Part shown: one piece after another, positions 23,725 to 31,480 of the stretch
Layout: each line of letters starts with the position of its first letter
Position numbering within the stretch: position 1 is the stretch's first letter
Assembly: GCF_027111255.2 (NCBI RefSeq)
Contig: NZ_CP114285.2
Coordinates: 3,844,001-3,908,000, forward strand
Reading direction: 5' to 3'
Length of the DNA stretch: 64,000 bases
Origin: Flavobacterium flavigenum
Lineage (GTDB): Bacteria > Bacteroidota > Bacteroidia > Flavobacteriales > Flavobacteriaceae
Position numbers and translations under genes: made by a program
The notes under the pieces: model-generated
What the model was told of the DNA's origin: nothing
Databases searched by the model: none
Seen by the model: the letters and a program-made list of their open reading frames with translations, nothing else

Positions 23725-26331
23725 TTGGCAGCGAAAGAGAAAGTGGTTAAAGAGACACCTTTGATGAAACAGTACAATGAAATCAAGAGAAAATATCCTG
23801 ATGCATGTCTGCTTTTCAGAGTAGGGGATTTTTATGAAACGTTTGGTGAAGACGCTATCAGGGCATCTAAAATACTCGGAATAACATTAACAAAAAGAGG
23901 TGCTGGTTCTGATACTGAAACTGCTCTGGCGGGTTTTCCGCATCACTCTATTAATACGTATCTGCCTAAATTAGTAAAAGCCGGACTTCGTGTTGCGATC
24001 TGTGATCAGCTTGAAGATCCTAAAATGACAAAAACAATCGTGAAACGCGGGGTTACAGAATTGGTAACGCCGGGAGTTTCTTTGAACGATGAGGTTTTAC
24101 AGTCTAAAACAAATAACTTTCTGGCATCTGTTTATTTTGCCAATAAAAATATCGGGGTTTCATTTTTGGATGTTTCAACAGGCGAGTTTTTAACCGCTCA
24201 GGGAAATGCCGAATATATTGATAAATTACTGCAGAATTTTAATCCAAGTGAAGTCCTTGTTCCTAAAACCTGTAAAACCGAATTTAAGGATGCTTTTGGG
24301 GATGATTTTCACAGTTTTTATCTGGAAGACTGGATTTATAAGGAAGATTATGCCCTAGAGACGCTGACAAAACATTTTCAGACCGTTTCTTTAAAAGGTT
24401 TTGGGGTTGAAGAATTAAAAGAAGGAATTATTGCTTCCGGAGCGATTTTATATTATTTGTCGGAAACGCAGCATAATCGCGTACAGCATATCACGGCGAT
24501 TCAGCGTATTGCTGAAGATGCTTACGTTTGGATGGATCGTTTTACCATCAGAAATTTAGAATTGTATCACAGTTATAATCCAAACGCAGTAACACTTTTG
24601 GATGTGATAGACCGCACGCTTTCACCAATGGGGGGGCGACTCTTGAAACGCTGGCTGGCACTTCCGTTAAAAGATGCCAATAAAATAAAAGGTCGTCATG
24701 ATGTGGTTGCATATTTGAAATCAAATCCTGAAATTCTCTATAATATTCAATATCAAATCAAACAAATTTCAGATCTGGAACGTTTGATTTCTAAAATCGC
24801 TGCCGGAAAAGTTTCGCCTCGCGAAATTGTCTATTTAAGAGAATCCCTTGATGCTATTATTCCAATTAAAACTCTGGCACTCGAAAGTCCACAGGAAGCT
24901 GTAAAGGTTATTGGGGATAGTCTGCATGCCTGTGATTTGCTGAGGGAAAAAATCAAAGTCACTTTAAATCAGGATGCGCCTGTTGCGATTGCAAAAGGAA
25001 ATGCAATTGCAAAAGGGATTAGTGAAGAATTAGACGAGCTGCGTGCTATTTCAACTTCCGGAAAAGAATTTTTAGAAGGTATTGAAAGAAGAGAGTCGGA
25101 GAGAACCGGAATCTCCTCTTTGAAAATTTCTTTTAATAATGTTTTTGGTTATTATATTGAAGTGCGAAATACACATAAAGATAAAGTGCCTGAAGAATGG
25201 ATTCGTAAACAGACTTTGGTAAATGCCGAACGCTATATTACAGAAGAACTAAAGGAATACGAAACAAAAATTTTAGGTGCTGAAGAAAGAATTCATAAAA
25301 TTGAAACTGACCTTTTTGAACATTTGGTAGCCTGGATTGCAACTTACATTAAACCCGTTCAAATGAATGCTTTTCTGATAGCGCAATTGGATTGTTTATG
25401 TTCTTTTACTCAGCTGGCCGTAGAAAATAACTATGTATGTCCTGAAATTGATGAGACGTTCGAATTGGATATCAAAAACGGAAGACATCCAGTTATCGAG
25501 AAACAATTGCCAGTTGGTACTCCTTATATTGCGAATGATGTTTATCTGGATAGGGATGTACAGCAGGTTATTATGATTACAGGTCCAAATATGTCCGGTA
25601 AATCGGCCATTTTGAGGCAAACGGCGCTAATTGTGCTTCTGGCTCAAATGGGGAGTTTTGTGCCTGCAGACAGCGTGAGAATGGGAATTGTAGATAAAAT
25701 TTTTACCAGAGTTGGAGCTTCGGATAATATTTCAATGGGTGAATCTACTTTTATGGTAGAGATGAATGAAACTGCTTCGATCCTGAACAATATCTCAGAC
25801 AGAAGTTTGGTTTTATTGGATGAAATCGGGCGCGGAACGAGTACTTATGACGGAATTTCGATTGCCTGGGCTATTGCCGAATTTTTACACGAGCACCCGG
25901 GCAGGGCTAAGACATTGTTTGCTACGCATTATCATGAGTTAAATGAAATGACAGAATCGCTGCCAAGGATTCAGAATTACAATGTTGCAGTGAAAGAATT
26001 AAAAGATACGGTTCTTTTTATTCGTAAACTCGTAAAAGGAGGTAGCGCACATAGTTTTGGTATTCATGTAGCAAAAATGGCCGGGATGCCGCAACTGGTT
26101 ATTTCGAAGGCACAAAAACTTCTGAAAAAACTGGAGAAAAACCACTCCAGCGATGCCTTAAACGGAATCAAATCTGCAAATGATGAAATGCAGATGAGTT
26201 TCTTTAATCTGGATGATCCTTTATTGGAAGAGATAAAAGAAGAGATTATGAGTCTTGATATAAATGCGATTACTCCGGTTGAAGCATTAATGAAGCTGAA
26301 TGAGATTAAGCGAATGCTGGTTAAGAAATAA
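23725..26331 (+). CDS. mutS: DNA mismatch repair ATPase MutS (TTG start)
   Basis: Recognises base mismatches and small loops. The mismatch-wedging motif GDFYE gives F36 and E38. Walker A GPNMSGKS has the ATP-binding lysine at K626, followed by Walker B LLDEIGRGTSTYDG (about 712-725) and the ATHYHEL segment (about 742). At 868 residues it is the long form. The start codon is TTG: the reading frame has no ATG before codon 14 (23764), which would cut off a conserved N-terminal segment, so TTG at 23725 is preferred. tRNA genes follow downstream. Confidence 0.94.
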   Translation: MAAKEKVVKETPLMKQYNEIKRKYPDACLLFRVGDFYETFGEDAIRASKILGITLTKRGAGSDTETALAGFPHHSINTYLPKLVKAGLRVAICDQLEDPKMTKTIVKRGVTELVTPGVSLNDEVLQSKTNNFLASVYFANKNIGVSFLDVSTGEFLTAQGNAEYIDKLLQNFNPSEVLVPKTCKTEFKDAFGDDFHSFYLEDWIYKEDYALETLTKHFQTVSLKGFGVEELKEGIIASGAILYYLSETQHNRVQHITAIQRIAEDAYVWMDRFTIRNLELYHSYNPNAVTLLDVIDRTLSPMGGRLLKRWLALPLKDANKIKGRHDVVAYLKSNPEILYNIQYQIKQISDLERLISKIAAGKVSPREIVYLRESLDAIIPIKTLALESPQEAVKVIGDSLHACDLLREKIKVTLNQDAPVAIAKGNAIAKGISEELDELRAISTSGKEFLEGIERRESERTGISSLKISFNNVFGYYIEVRNTHKDKVPEEWIRKQTLVNAERYITEELKEYETKILGAEERIHKIETDLFEHLVAWIATYIKPVQMNAFLIAQLDCLCSFTQLAVENNYVCPEIDETFELDIKNGRHPVIEKQLPVGTPYIANDVYLDRDVQQVIMITGPNMSGKSAILRQTALIVLLAQMGSFVPADSVRMGIVDKIFTRVGASDNISMGESTFMVEMNETASILNNISDRSLVLLDEIGRGTSTYDGISIAWAIAEFLHEHPGRAKTLFATHYHELNEMTESLPRIQNYNVAVKELKDTVLFIRKLVKGGSAHSFGIHVAKMAGMPQLVISKAQKLLKKLEKNHSSDALNGIKSANDEMQMSFFNLDDPLLEEIKEEIMSLDINAITPVEALMKLNEIKRMLVKK

Positions 26332-26397
26332 TTTCAGATTTAAAGTTTAGGTTATCAGAAAGTTATAAAATAAGTGTGATTTTTTTTGAAAAAAGGC

Positions 26398-26427
26398 TTG
26401 TTTAATTGAATAAATGTCCTAAATTTG
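26398..26427 (+). promoter_or_regulatory. Promoter of the tRNA-Gly/tRNA-Leu pair
   Basis: TTG (26398-26400), 19 bases, then TAAATTTG (26420-26427): an exact match to the Bacteroidota consensus. The first tRNA begins 48 bases after the -7 box. Confidence 0.7.
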
Positions 26428-26475
26428 CACTCGCAATACAGAACAAGTGTTGCTGTTCTTAATAAAATTTGAAAC

Positions 26476-26548
26476 GCGAAAATAGCTCAGTTGGTAGAGC
26501 GCGACCTTGCCAAGGTCGAGGTCGCGGGTTCGAGCCCCGTTTTTCGCT
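26476..26548 (+). tRNA. tRNA-Gly (anticodon GCC)
   Basis: A 73-base cloverleaf: acceptor GCGAAAA pairs with TTTTCGC; D arm AGCTCAGTTGGTAGAGC; anticodon arm CGACC-TTGCCAA-GGTCG with GCC at the centre; T arm GCGGGTTCGAGCCCCGT. Discriminator base T. No CCA is encoded. Confidence 0.95.
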
Positions 26549-26628
26549 CAAAACCATACAATGACCGGATGGTGTTATGTTTAATTAATTTTTCTAAAAA
26601 ATTAGCTAAAAAACATTAAAAAAGTATT

Positions 26629-26714
26629 GCTCGGATGGTGAAATTGGTAGACACGCTGGACTTAAAATCCAGTGAACAGCAATGTTCGTGCGGGTTCAAG
26701 TCCCGCTCTGAGTA
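26629..26714 (+). tRNA. tRNA-Leu (anticodon TAA)
   Basis: An 86-base type II tRNA. The acceptor GCTCGGA pairs with TCTGAGT (two wobble pairs). The anticodon arm CTGGA-CTTAAAA-TCCAG carries TAA. There is a long variable arm (GTGAACAGCAATGTTCGT region) and a T arm GCGGGTTCAAGTCCCGC. The discriminator is A. No CCA is encoded. Confidence 0.95.
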
Positions 26715-26716
26715 CT

Positions 26717-26746
26717 AAAGCCTCTTCTTTTGAAGGGGCTTTTTTT
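26717..26746 (+). terminator. Terminator after tRNA-Leu
   Basis: AAAGCCTCTTC and GAAGGGGCTTT pair around a TTTT loop, followed by a seven-T run. It starts three bases after the tRNA. Confidence 0.85.
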
Positions 26747-26834
26747 ATGCTGCAAACTTGCAGGTAATAAATTTACGAAGTAAATTTATGTAAGAGAGTT
26801 TTAAAATCTGAAATCAATAATCTAAATTTTATAA

Positions 26835-27212
26835 ATGGGTGCTTTTGTAATTAGCAGGCGGTTTAATGATGAATATAAATTTGTGTTTACTTCCAGAAAA
26901 GGAAAGGTGATATTTACAAGTTTGAGTTATGAGTTAAAGTTTGAATGTGAAGAGGATATTGAGAAGTTCAAACTAAATACTGAGCAGGCTAAGTTTTTAA
27001 AATTTAAGGGCTCTGGAGGTAAGTATTTCTTTAAATTGATGTTAGGGGATGTTCATTTTGCAACAAGCCGAAAATACACCACAGAATTGCTTTTGCAGAA
27101 AGGGATAAAAGAGATTGTTTTGTATGCTTCAAAAGCAGAGATTTTAGATTTTTCTTCGAATGAATCTATTTTTGAAGACGAGGTAGTAATGGAGGTTATG
27201 GAAGAGGAATAA
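26835..27212 (+). CDS. DUF1508 (YegP-like) domain protein
   Basis: A 125-residue protein with one clear YegP-type domain: FVFTSRKGKVIFTSLSYELK followed by KFEGSGGKYFFKLM-like strands (LKFKGSGGKYFFKLMLGDV). The DUF1508 fold is a small alpha/beta repeat of unknown function, usually with two copies; only one is clear here. The C-terminal tail is acidic. It follows the tRNA terminator and ends at its own hairpin, so it is probably monocistronic. Confidence 0.75.
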   Translation: MGAFVISRRFNDEYKFVFTSRKGKVIFTSLSYELKFECEEDIEKFKLNTEQAKFLKFKGSGGKYFFKLMLGDVHFATSRKYTTELLLQKGIKEIVLYASKAEILDFSSNESIFEDEVVMEVMEEE

Positions 27213-27243
27213 AAAAAGCGTTTGTTAAACAAACGCTTTTTTT
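27213..27243 (+). terminator. Terminator after the YegP-like gene
   Basis: GCGTTTGTT and AACAAACGC form a tight stem, preceded by seven A and followed by seven T. It begins directly after the stop codon. Confidence 0.8.
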
Positions 27244-27268
27244 ATATCAAATATTTAGGATTTGATCA

Positions 27269-27296
27269 AAAAAAAACCATCTCTTGGATGGTTTTA
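27269..27296 (-). terminator. Terminator after the small Ala-rich lipoprotein gene
   Basis: AAAACCATC and GATGGTTTT pair around a five-base loop; on the minus strand a T-run follows. It lies 24 bases beyond the stop codon. Confidence 0.8.
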
Positions 27297-27319
27297 AAAT
27301 TTTTAGAACTTAGTTCTAA

Positions 27320-27547
27320 TTATTTTTTTACTTCTTTAGCAGCTTCTTCAACTTTTGCAGCAGCAGAATCAACAGTTGCAGCAGCAGAATCAACAGTTGC
27401 AGCAGCAGAATCAACTACAGCAGCAGCAGAATCAACAGCTACAGCTGAAGAATCAGTAGCAGTAGCATCAGCAGCAGCGTCAGCTTTTTTACAAGATACA
27501 ACAGTTAAAACAGCAACAACAGCTAAACTTAAAAATACTTTTTTCAT
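27320..27547 (-). CDS. Small Ala-rich lipoprotein with a tandem heptad repeat
   Basis: A 75-residue product: MKKVFLSLAVVAVLTVVSC is a lipoprotein signal with cysteine 19. The mature part is almost entirely low complexity, with four copies of a seven-residue unit close to VDSAAAT and an Ala/Lys/Glu-rich end. The pattern suggests an amphipathic helix or coiled coil, recalling small Lpp-like envelope proteins, but no homology to Lpp is seen. The underlying DNA is a 21-bp tandem repeat (27355-27440), so copy number could vary between strains. A -7 box is present upstream. Confidence 0.75.
   Translation of the reverse strand: MKKVFLSLAVVAVLTVVSCKKADAAADATATDSSAVAVDSAAAVVDSAAATVDSAAATVDSAAAKVEEAAKEVKK
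27355..27440. repeat. 21-bp tandem repeat inside the Ala-rich lipoprotein gene
   Basis: About four imperfect copies of GCAGCAGCAGAATCAACAGTT (read on the plus strand, antisense to the gene) encode the VDSAAAT units. Two adjacent copies are identical. Confidence 0.8.
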
Positions 27548-27584
27548 CTTACTTTATTATAAAAGGTTAATTATTAATTCGAGG

Positions 27585-27592
27585 CAAAGATA
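27585..27592 (-). promoter_or_regulatory. -7 box (TATCTTTG) for the Ala-rich lipoprotein gene
   Basis: CAAAGATA on the plus strand is TATCTTTG on the minus strand, an exact consensus match 37 bases before the ATG. The rest of the roughly 330-base gap up to 27876 is AT-rich and shows no gene or structure that I can support. Confidence 0.55.
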
Positions 27593-27876
27593 TAAATTTT
27601 TTAATACGTAAAATATTTTTTTATTTTTTTTTTAAAATATTTTCCTTTGTCACTCGATGGTTTTATTTATCAAATAATATGCCACAAGTGTTGTTTTTTG
27701 ATTATTTGTTGAATTTTTTGTAAATTTTGTTTTTTAATGAAGATTATGAAACCTTTTCTGCGTTTTGGATGTTAGTCATTGCAATTTGTTTGGTATTTGC
27801 TAATTATTTTTTATTGTTTAAAATCATCTGTAATGCTTTTAAATAGTATAATCGAACAGTAAATTTACTCTAAATG

Positions 27877-29106
27877 TTAGGAGATGGTATTTATAATTGT
27901 ACTTGTTGCTCCTTTATTGTTCTGTATGTAGGATCTGCAAATTTTACCTTTTTCGCTTAGGAAATTTTGATCAGAAAGTAAACCGTCAAAGATTTGTTTT
28001 AATTCTTCTTTATCTGAAACAACCATACATCCGCCAAGGTTCACCAATTCAATAGCTTCAGCAAATTTCGAATAATTGGGTCCAATAACAATTGGAATTC
28101 CAAATGTTGCCGGTTCTAAGATATTGTGGATACCAGGATTTCCAAAACCGCCACCCACATAAGCGATAGTTCCATAGCTGTAAATTTTAGTTAATAAACC
28201 AACTGTGTCAATTATGAAAACATTGTAATCAGCTAAATTTTTGTTTTCCTTTTCAGAAAATAAAACGGTTTGTTTTGTAATGGCTTTTTTTAGATTTTCA
28301 ATTTGTTCTGCTTTTATATTGTGAGGGGCTATGATGAATTTTACACTTGTAGCTGCCTTGTTGATATATTCAATTAATATTGTCTCATCTTTTGCCCAGG
28401 AACTTCCAATAATTATTGTTGGCTGATTGTTTTTGAATGCCTCAACAAATTCAAGTGAATTGTCTCTTTCTAAAATAGCATTTACCCTGTCAAATCGGGT
28501 GTCACCTGAAACAATTACGTTTTGAAACCCAATCGTCTCAATTTTTACTTTAGAATTTTCGTTCTGAACGAAAAAGTAAGTAAAAGTTTCCAGCGCTTTT
28601 CTGTAAAACCCGCCATACCATTTAAAGAACATTTGATTGTCTCTAAAGATTCCTGAAATCAGATAAGTAGGTGTTTTTAATTTTTTTAGTTCGTTTAAGT
28701 AATTAAGCCAGAATTCGTACTTTATAAAGAATGCGAATTCTGGATGAACTAATTTTAAAAACTGTTTTGCGTTACTCTTTGTGTCCAGAGGAAGGTATAT
28801 GGTTATATCAGCGACATTATTGTTTTTTCGGACTTCATAACCTGAAGGTGAAAAAAAGGTAACAATGATTTTATGTGCCGGATATTTCTCTTTGATTTTT
28901 TCAATAACAGGAAGGCCTTGCTCGTATTCACCTAATGAAGCCGAATGAAACCAGATTGTTTTGTCTTCAGGATTTATTTTTTCTTTTAAAAGTGCAAAAA
29001 CATTTTTTCGGCCATCAACAAACAGTTTCATTTTAGGGCTGAAAAGTGCTGCTATTTTAAGGAAAAAGCCAGTAATTATAATGATTAAATTGTATAGAAA
29101 AAGCAT
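27877..29106 (-). CDS. waaA: 3-deoxy-D-manno-octulosonic acid (Kdo) transferase
   Basis: Transfers Kdo from CMP-Kdo to lipid A precursor at the inner membrane. An N-terminal membrane helix (LFLYNLIIIITGFFLKIAAL) anchors the GT-B enzyme. Family motifs are WFHSASLGEYEQGLPVIE (near residue 52), the YVGGGFGNPGIHNILEPATF segment with FGIPIVIGPN in the donor domain, and the linker SSWAKDETILIEY. The ATG at 29106 gives 409 residues and starts right at the membrane helix; the frame also extends upstream to a TTG at 29142, which is less likely. It is transcribed divergently from the DegT aminotransferase gene. Confidence 0.92.
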   Translation of the reverse strand: MLFLYNLIIIITGFFLKIAALFSPKMKLFVDGRKNVFALLKEKINPEDKTIWFHSASLGEYEQGLPVIEKIKEKYPAHKIIVTFFSPSGYEVRKNNNVADITIYLPLDTKSNAKQFLKLVHPEFAFFIKYEFWLNYLNELKKLKTPTYLISGIFRDNQMFFKWYGGFYRKALETFTYFFVQNENSKVKIETIGFQNVIVSGDTRFDRVNAILERDNSLEFVEAFKNNQPTIIIGSSWAKDETILIEYINKAATSVKFIIAPHNIKAEQIENLKKAITKQTVLFSEKENKNLADYNVFIIDTVGLLTKIYSYGTIAYVGGGFGNPGIHNILEPATFGIPIVIGPNYSKFAEAIELVNLGGCMVVSDKEELKQIFDGLLSDQNFLSEKGKICRSYIQNNKGATSTIINTIS

Positions 29107-29151
29107 CTGTTTAATTTTGGTGCTAAAATACGTTTCTTTCAACTATTTTCA

Positions 29152-29180
29152 TTGTTTGAAGGTATAAATAACTATTTTTG
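29152..29180 (+). promoter_or_regulatory. Promoter of the DegT aminotransferase gene
   Basis: TTG (29152-29154), 18 bases, TATTTTTG (29173-29180). It matches the Bacteroidota consensus. The ATG is 59 bases downstream. Confidence 0.65.
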
Positions 29181-29239
29181 CGGTTCGTTTTAAAGATTTT
29201 GGTGTAAATCCGAATCTTCAGATTTAAATAAGAAGATAA

Positions 29240-30373
29240 ATGAAAAAAATTCAAATGGTTGACTTGAAAGGTCAATACGAAAAGATAAAATCTACTGTTG
29301 ATGCTTCGATTCAGGAAGTTTTAGATACGAATACTTATATAAATGGCCCTTTGGTTCATCAGTTTCAGAAAAATCTTGAAGATTACTTAGGGGTAAAACA
29401 TGTTATTCCCTGTGCCAATGGAACCGATGCTTTGCAAATTGCGATGATGGGACTCGATCTAAAACCAGGCGACGAAGTAATTACTGCCGATTTTACATTT
29501 GCAGCGACTGTTGAGGTTATTGCGTTACTGCAATTGACTCCGGTTTTGGTGGATGTTGATTTGCATAATATGAATATTGATATTGATGCTGTTAAAAAAG
29601 CCATCACACCAAAAACAAAAGCAATTGTTCCGGTTCATTTATTCGGACGTGCCGCTAATATGGATGCGATTATGGAAATTGCGGCAGAACATAATTTGTA
29701 TGTGATTGAAGATAATGCACAGGCAATAGGGGCTGATTATATTTCGAAATCAGGCGCAAAAAGCAAAGTAGGAGCTATTGGTCATGTTGCAGCAACATCA
29801 TTTTTTCCGTCTAAAAACTTAGGCTGCTACGGAGACGGAGGAGCAATTTTTACAAATGACGATAAATTAGCGCACATTATCCGTGGAATTGTAAATCACG
29901 GAATGTACGAACGCTACCATCATGATGTCGTGGGGGTTAATTCACGTTTGGATAGTATTCAGGCGGGGGTTTTAAATGCAAAACTGCCTCTTTTGGATGA
30001 ATACAATGCGGCACGACGTTTAGCAGCAAGTAAATATAATGCAGCGTTTGCCGGAAATGAGAAGATTGTTGCACCTGAATTTGATGCAAACGAAAATAAT
30101 CACGTTTTTCATCAATATGTGTTAAGAATTTTAAATGCAGACCGAAATGCACTGATGCAGCATTTGTTGGACAAAGGGATTCCATGCGCAATCTATTATC
30201 CGATTCCATTACATTCTCAGAAAGCTTATGCTGATTCACGTTATAAAGAAGAACAATTTCCAGTAACGAATCAATTGGTAAAAGAGGTAATCGCATTACC
30301 AATGCACACTGAACTTGATGATGAGCAAATTAAATTTATTACGGATTCTGTTTTAGAATTTCTGGCTAAATAA
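29240..30373 (+). CDS. DegT/DnrJ/EryC1/StrS-family sugar aminotransferase
   Basis: A 377-residue PLP-dependent aminotransferase acting on nucleotide-linked keto-sugars. The Schiff-base lysine is K192 in SFFPSKNLGCYGDGGA; other landmarks are CANGTDALQIAM (about 58-69), the D-x-A-Q-A motif EDNAQAIGA and the VVGVNSRLDSIQAG segment. The family makes amino sugars for surface glycans. The exact product cannot be told. A waaA gene lies immediately divergent, consistent with an envelope role. Confidence 0.9.
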   Translation: MKKIQMVDLKGQYEKIKSTVDASIQEVLDTNTYINGPLVHQFQKNLEDYLGVKHVIPCANGTDALQIAMMGLDLKPGDEVITADFTFAATVEVIALLQLTPVLVDVDLHNMNIDIDAVKKAITPKTKAIVPVHLFGRAANMDAIMEIAAEHNLYVIEDNAQAIGADYISKSGAKSKVGAIGHVAATSFFPSKNLGCYGDGGAIFTNDDKLAHIIRGIVNHGMYERYHHDVVGVNSRLDSIQAGVLNAKLPLLDEYNAARRLAASKYNAAFAGNEKIVAPEFDANENNHVFHQYVLRILNADRNALMQHLLDKGIPCAIYYPIPLHSQKAYADSRYKEEQFPVTNQLVKEVIALPMHTELDDEQIKFITDSVLEFLAK

Positions 30374-30395
30374 TTTTAATTTTTTAAAATAAGTG

Positions 30396-30433
30396 AAACC
30401 CAAATCGGCTTTTTAGATGATTTGGGTTTTTTG
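30396..30433. terminator. Terminator between the DegT gene and the META lipoprotein gene
   Basis: AAACCCAAATC and GATTTGGGTTT form an 11-bp stem around a loop and are followed by a T-run. It serves the plus-strand aminotransferase and, with its leading A/T sequence, may also serve the convergent gene. Confidence 0.8.
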
Positions 30434-30436
30434 CTT

Positions 30437-31216
30437 TTAATCTACTTTCTTAAATACCAAAAGTTTTCCTGAAGGGCTGGAAAGTGAAAGCCGGTTGTTT
30501 TTAATCGAATAACTGGTAGTACTTTGGAGTGCTTTAATAAACTTGTCTTCTTTGTTGTTTTTTTCCGGACACGCCATTAAAGTTGAAACGATGTTGTTGA
30601 ATCTGAGTAAGTCTTTTTCAAAAAACAAACTTCCGCTAATTGAGTTACAACCGCTAAATCCAATAAATCTGTTTTCTTCTGCATAAATCTCAAGTCGGGG
30701 TAATTCTTTTTGAAAATCTGCTGCAAAAACTTTATTTCCTTTTAACTCTTCTAAAACCCAAATGTCATGTAGGCGATAATCCGTAATGTATTTTCCACAT
30801 CCTTCTATTTTTTGAAACGTGGTTTCTGTACTATTCTTGATTTCAATAGAAACTTTATAAGGAGAAATTATAGCAGACATAGAATTCTGACATTCAATTT
30901 GCTGTATAGAAACTATAATACTTGATTCTCCATTGCTGGCTTTGTATGTTTTAATATTAGCATCCATAGTTTTTATTGGCTTAACCGATGAAAAACTTAG
31001 GTTTTCTTTTCCCTGTATTAATGACGTGAATAAAATTTTTTCTCTGCCAATTTTTAATTCCCAAAAAGGTTCGTTACCGTTTGTTTTAAAATAATTTGTA
31101 AAATCTTCTTCTAATGAGTTTGCATAAGCGGTATCTGAATTTGAATCTTTAGGGAGTGCGGATTTACAGCTATATAAGAAACAGAATGCGATAAATATAT
31201 TGAAGTACTTTTTCAT
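30437..31216 (-). CDS. META-domain lipoprotein
   Basis: A 259-residue product beginning MKKYFNIFIAFCFLYSC, a lipoprotein signal with cysteine 17. The first half (NEPFWELKIGREKILFTS) matches the COG3650-like module often fused to META. The second half is a META domain (HslJ-like): DIWVLEELKGNK, then RFIGFSGCNSISGSL and a beta-rich end. META-domain proteins have been linked to novobiocin resistance (HslJ) and to surface or stress functions, but no activity is proven for this type. It converges on the DegT aminotransferase gene. Confidence 0.82.
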   Translation of the reverse strand: MKKYFNIFIAFCFLYSCKSALPKDSNSDTAYANSLEEDFTNYFKTNGNEPFWELKIGREKILFTSLIQGKENLSFSSVKPIKTMDANIKTYKASNGESSIIVSIQQIECQNSMSAIISPYKVSIEIKNSTETTFQKIEGCGKYITDYRLHDIWVLEELKGNKVFAADFQKELPRLEIYAEENRFIGFSGCNSISGSLFFEKDLLRFNNIVSTLMACPEKNNKEDKFIKALQSTTSYSIKNNRLSLSSPSGKLLVFKKVD

Positions 31217-31433
31217 AAGACGTGATTTAGATTCATAAAGGTTTTGCTAAACTATGCTAAGTACTAAATATTTGTATGACGGCATATACTCAAATTTAAT
31301 AAAAATGATATAGATAAACATTTATTAAATGTTTATAAGCTGATAAATCCGTTTACTTATGTGATGTACGGTAAACTACGTATTTAGAAAAATTCTATTT
31401 AATAAAAAAATACGTAAATAAGTATTTATATAT

Positions 31434-31447
31434 AAGTATTTATACTT
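31434..31447. promoter_or_regulatory. Candidate operator AAGTATTTATACTT next to the nirB -7 box
   Basis: Perfect 6-2-6 palindrome (equivalently 5-N4-5) whose last base is the first base of the -7 box. A second, weaker copy (AAGTATTTATATAT) abuts it at 31420-31433. The block AAATAAGTATTTATA (31416-31430) is identical to one in the nasA promoter. NarL-type heptamers (ATAAGTA, TACTTAT) also occur within it. Confidence 0.55.
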
Positions 31448-31454
31448 ATATTTG
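31447..31454 (+). promoter_or_regulatory. nirB -7 box (TATATTTG)
   Basis: Exact TAnnTTTG match, 26 bases before the nirB ATG. There is no TTG at the usual upstream distance, as expected for an activator-dependent promoter. Confidence 0.6.
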
Positions 31455-31480
31455 CGTAGTAATACTTAATTAAAGAAATC

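Noticed and set aside
27355..27440. CRISPR-like tandem repeats
   Set aside because: Units are contiguous, coding and imperfect with no spacers, so this is a coding tandem repeat and not a CRISPR array.
27222..27611. Plus-strand open frame with Ala/Ser/Thr-rich repeats
   Set aside because: It is the antisense shadow of the Ala-rich lipoprotein gene, which has a lipoprotein signal, a terminator and a promoter box on the minus strand.
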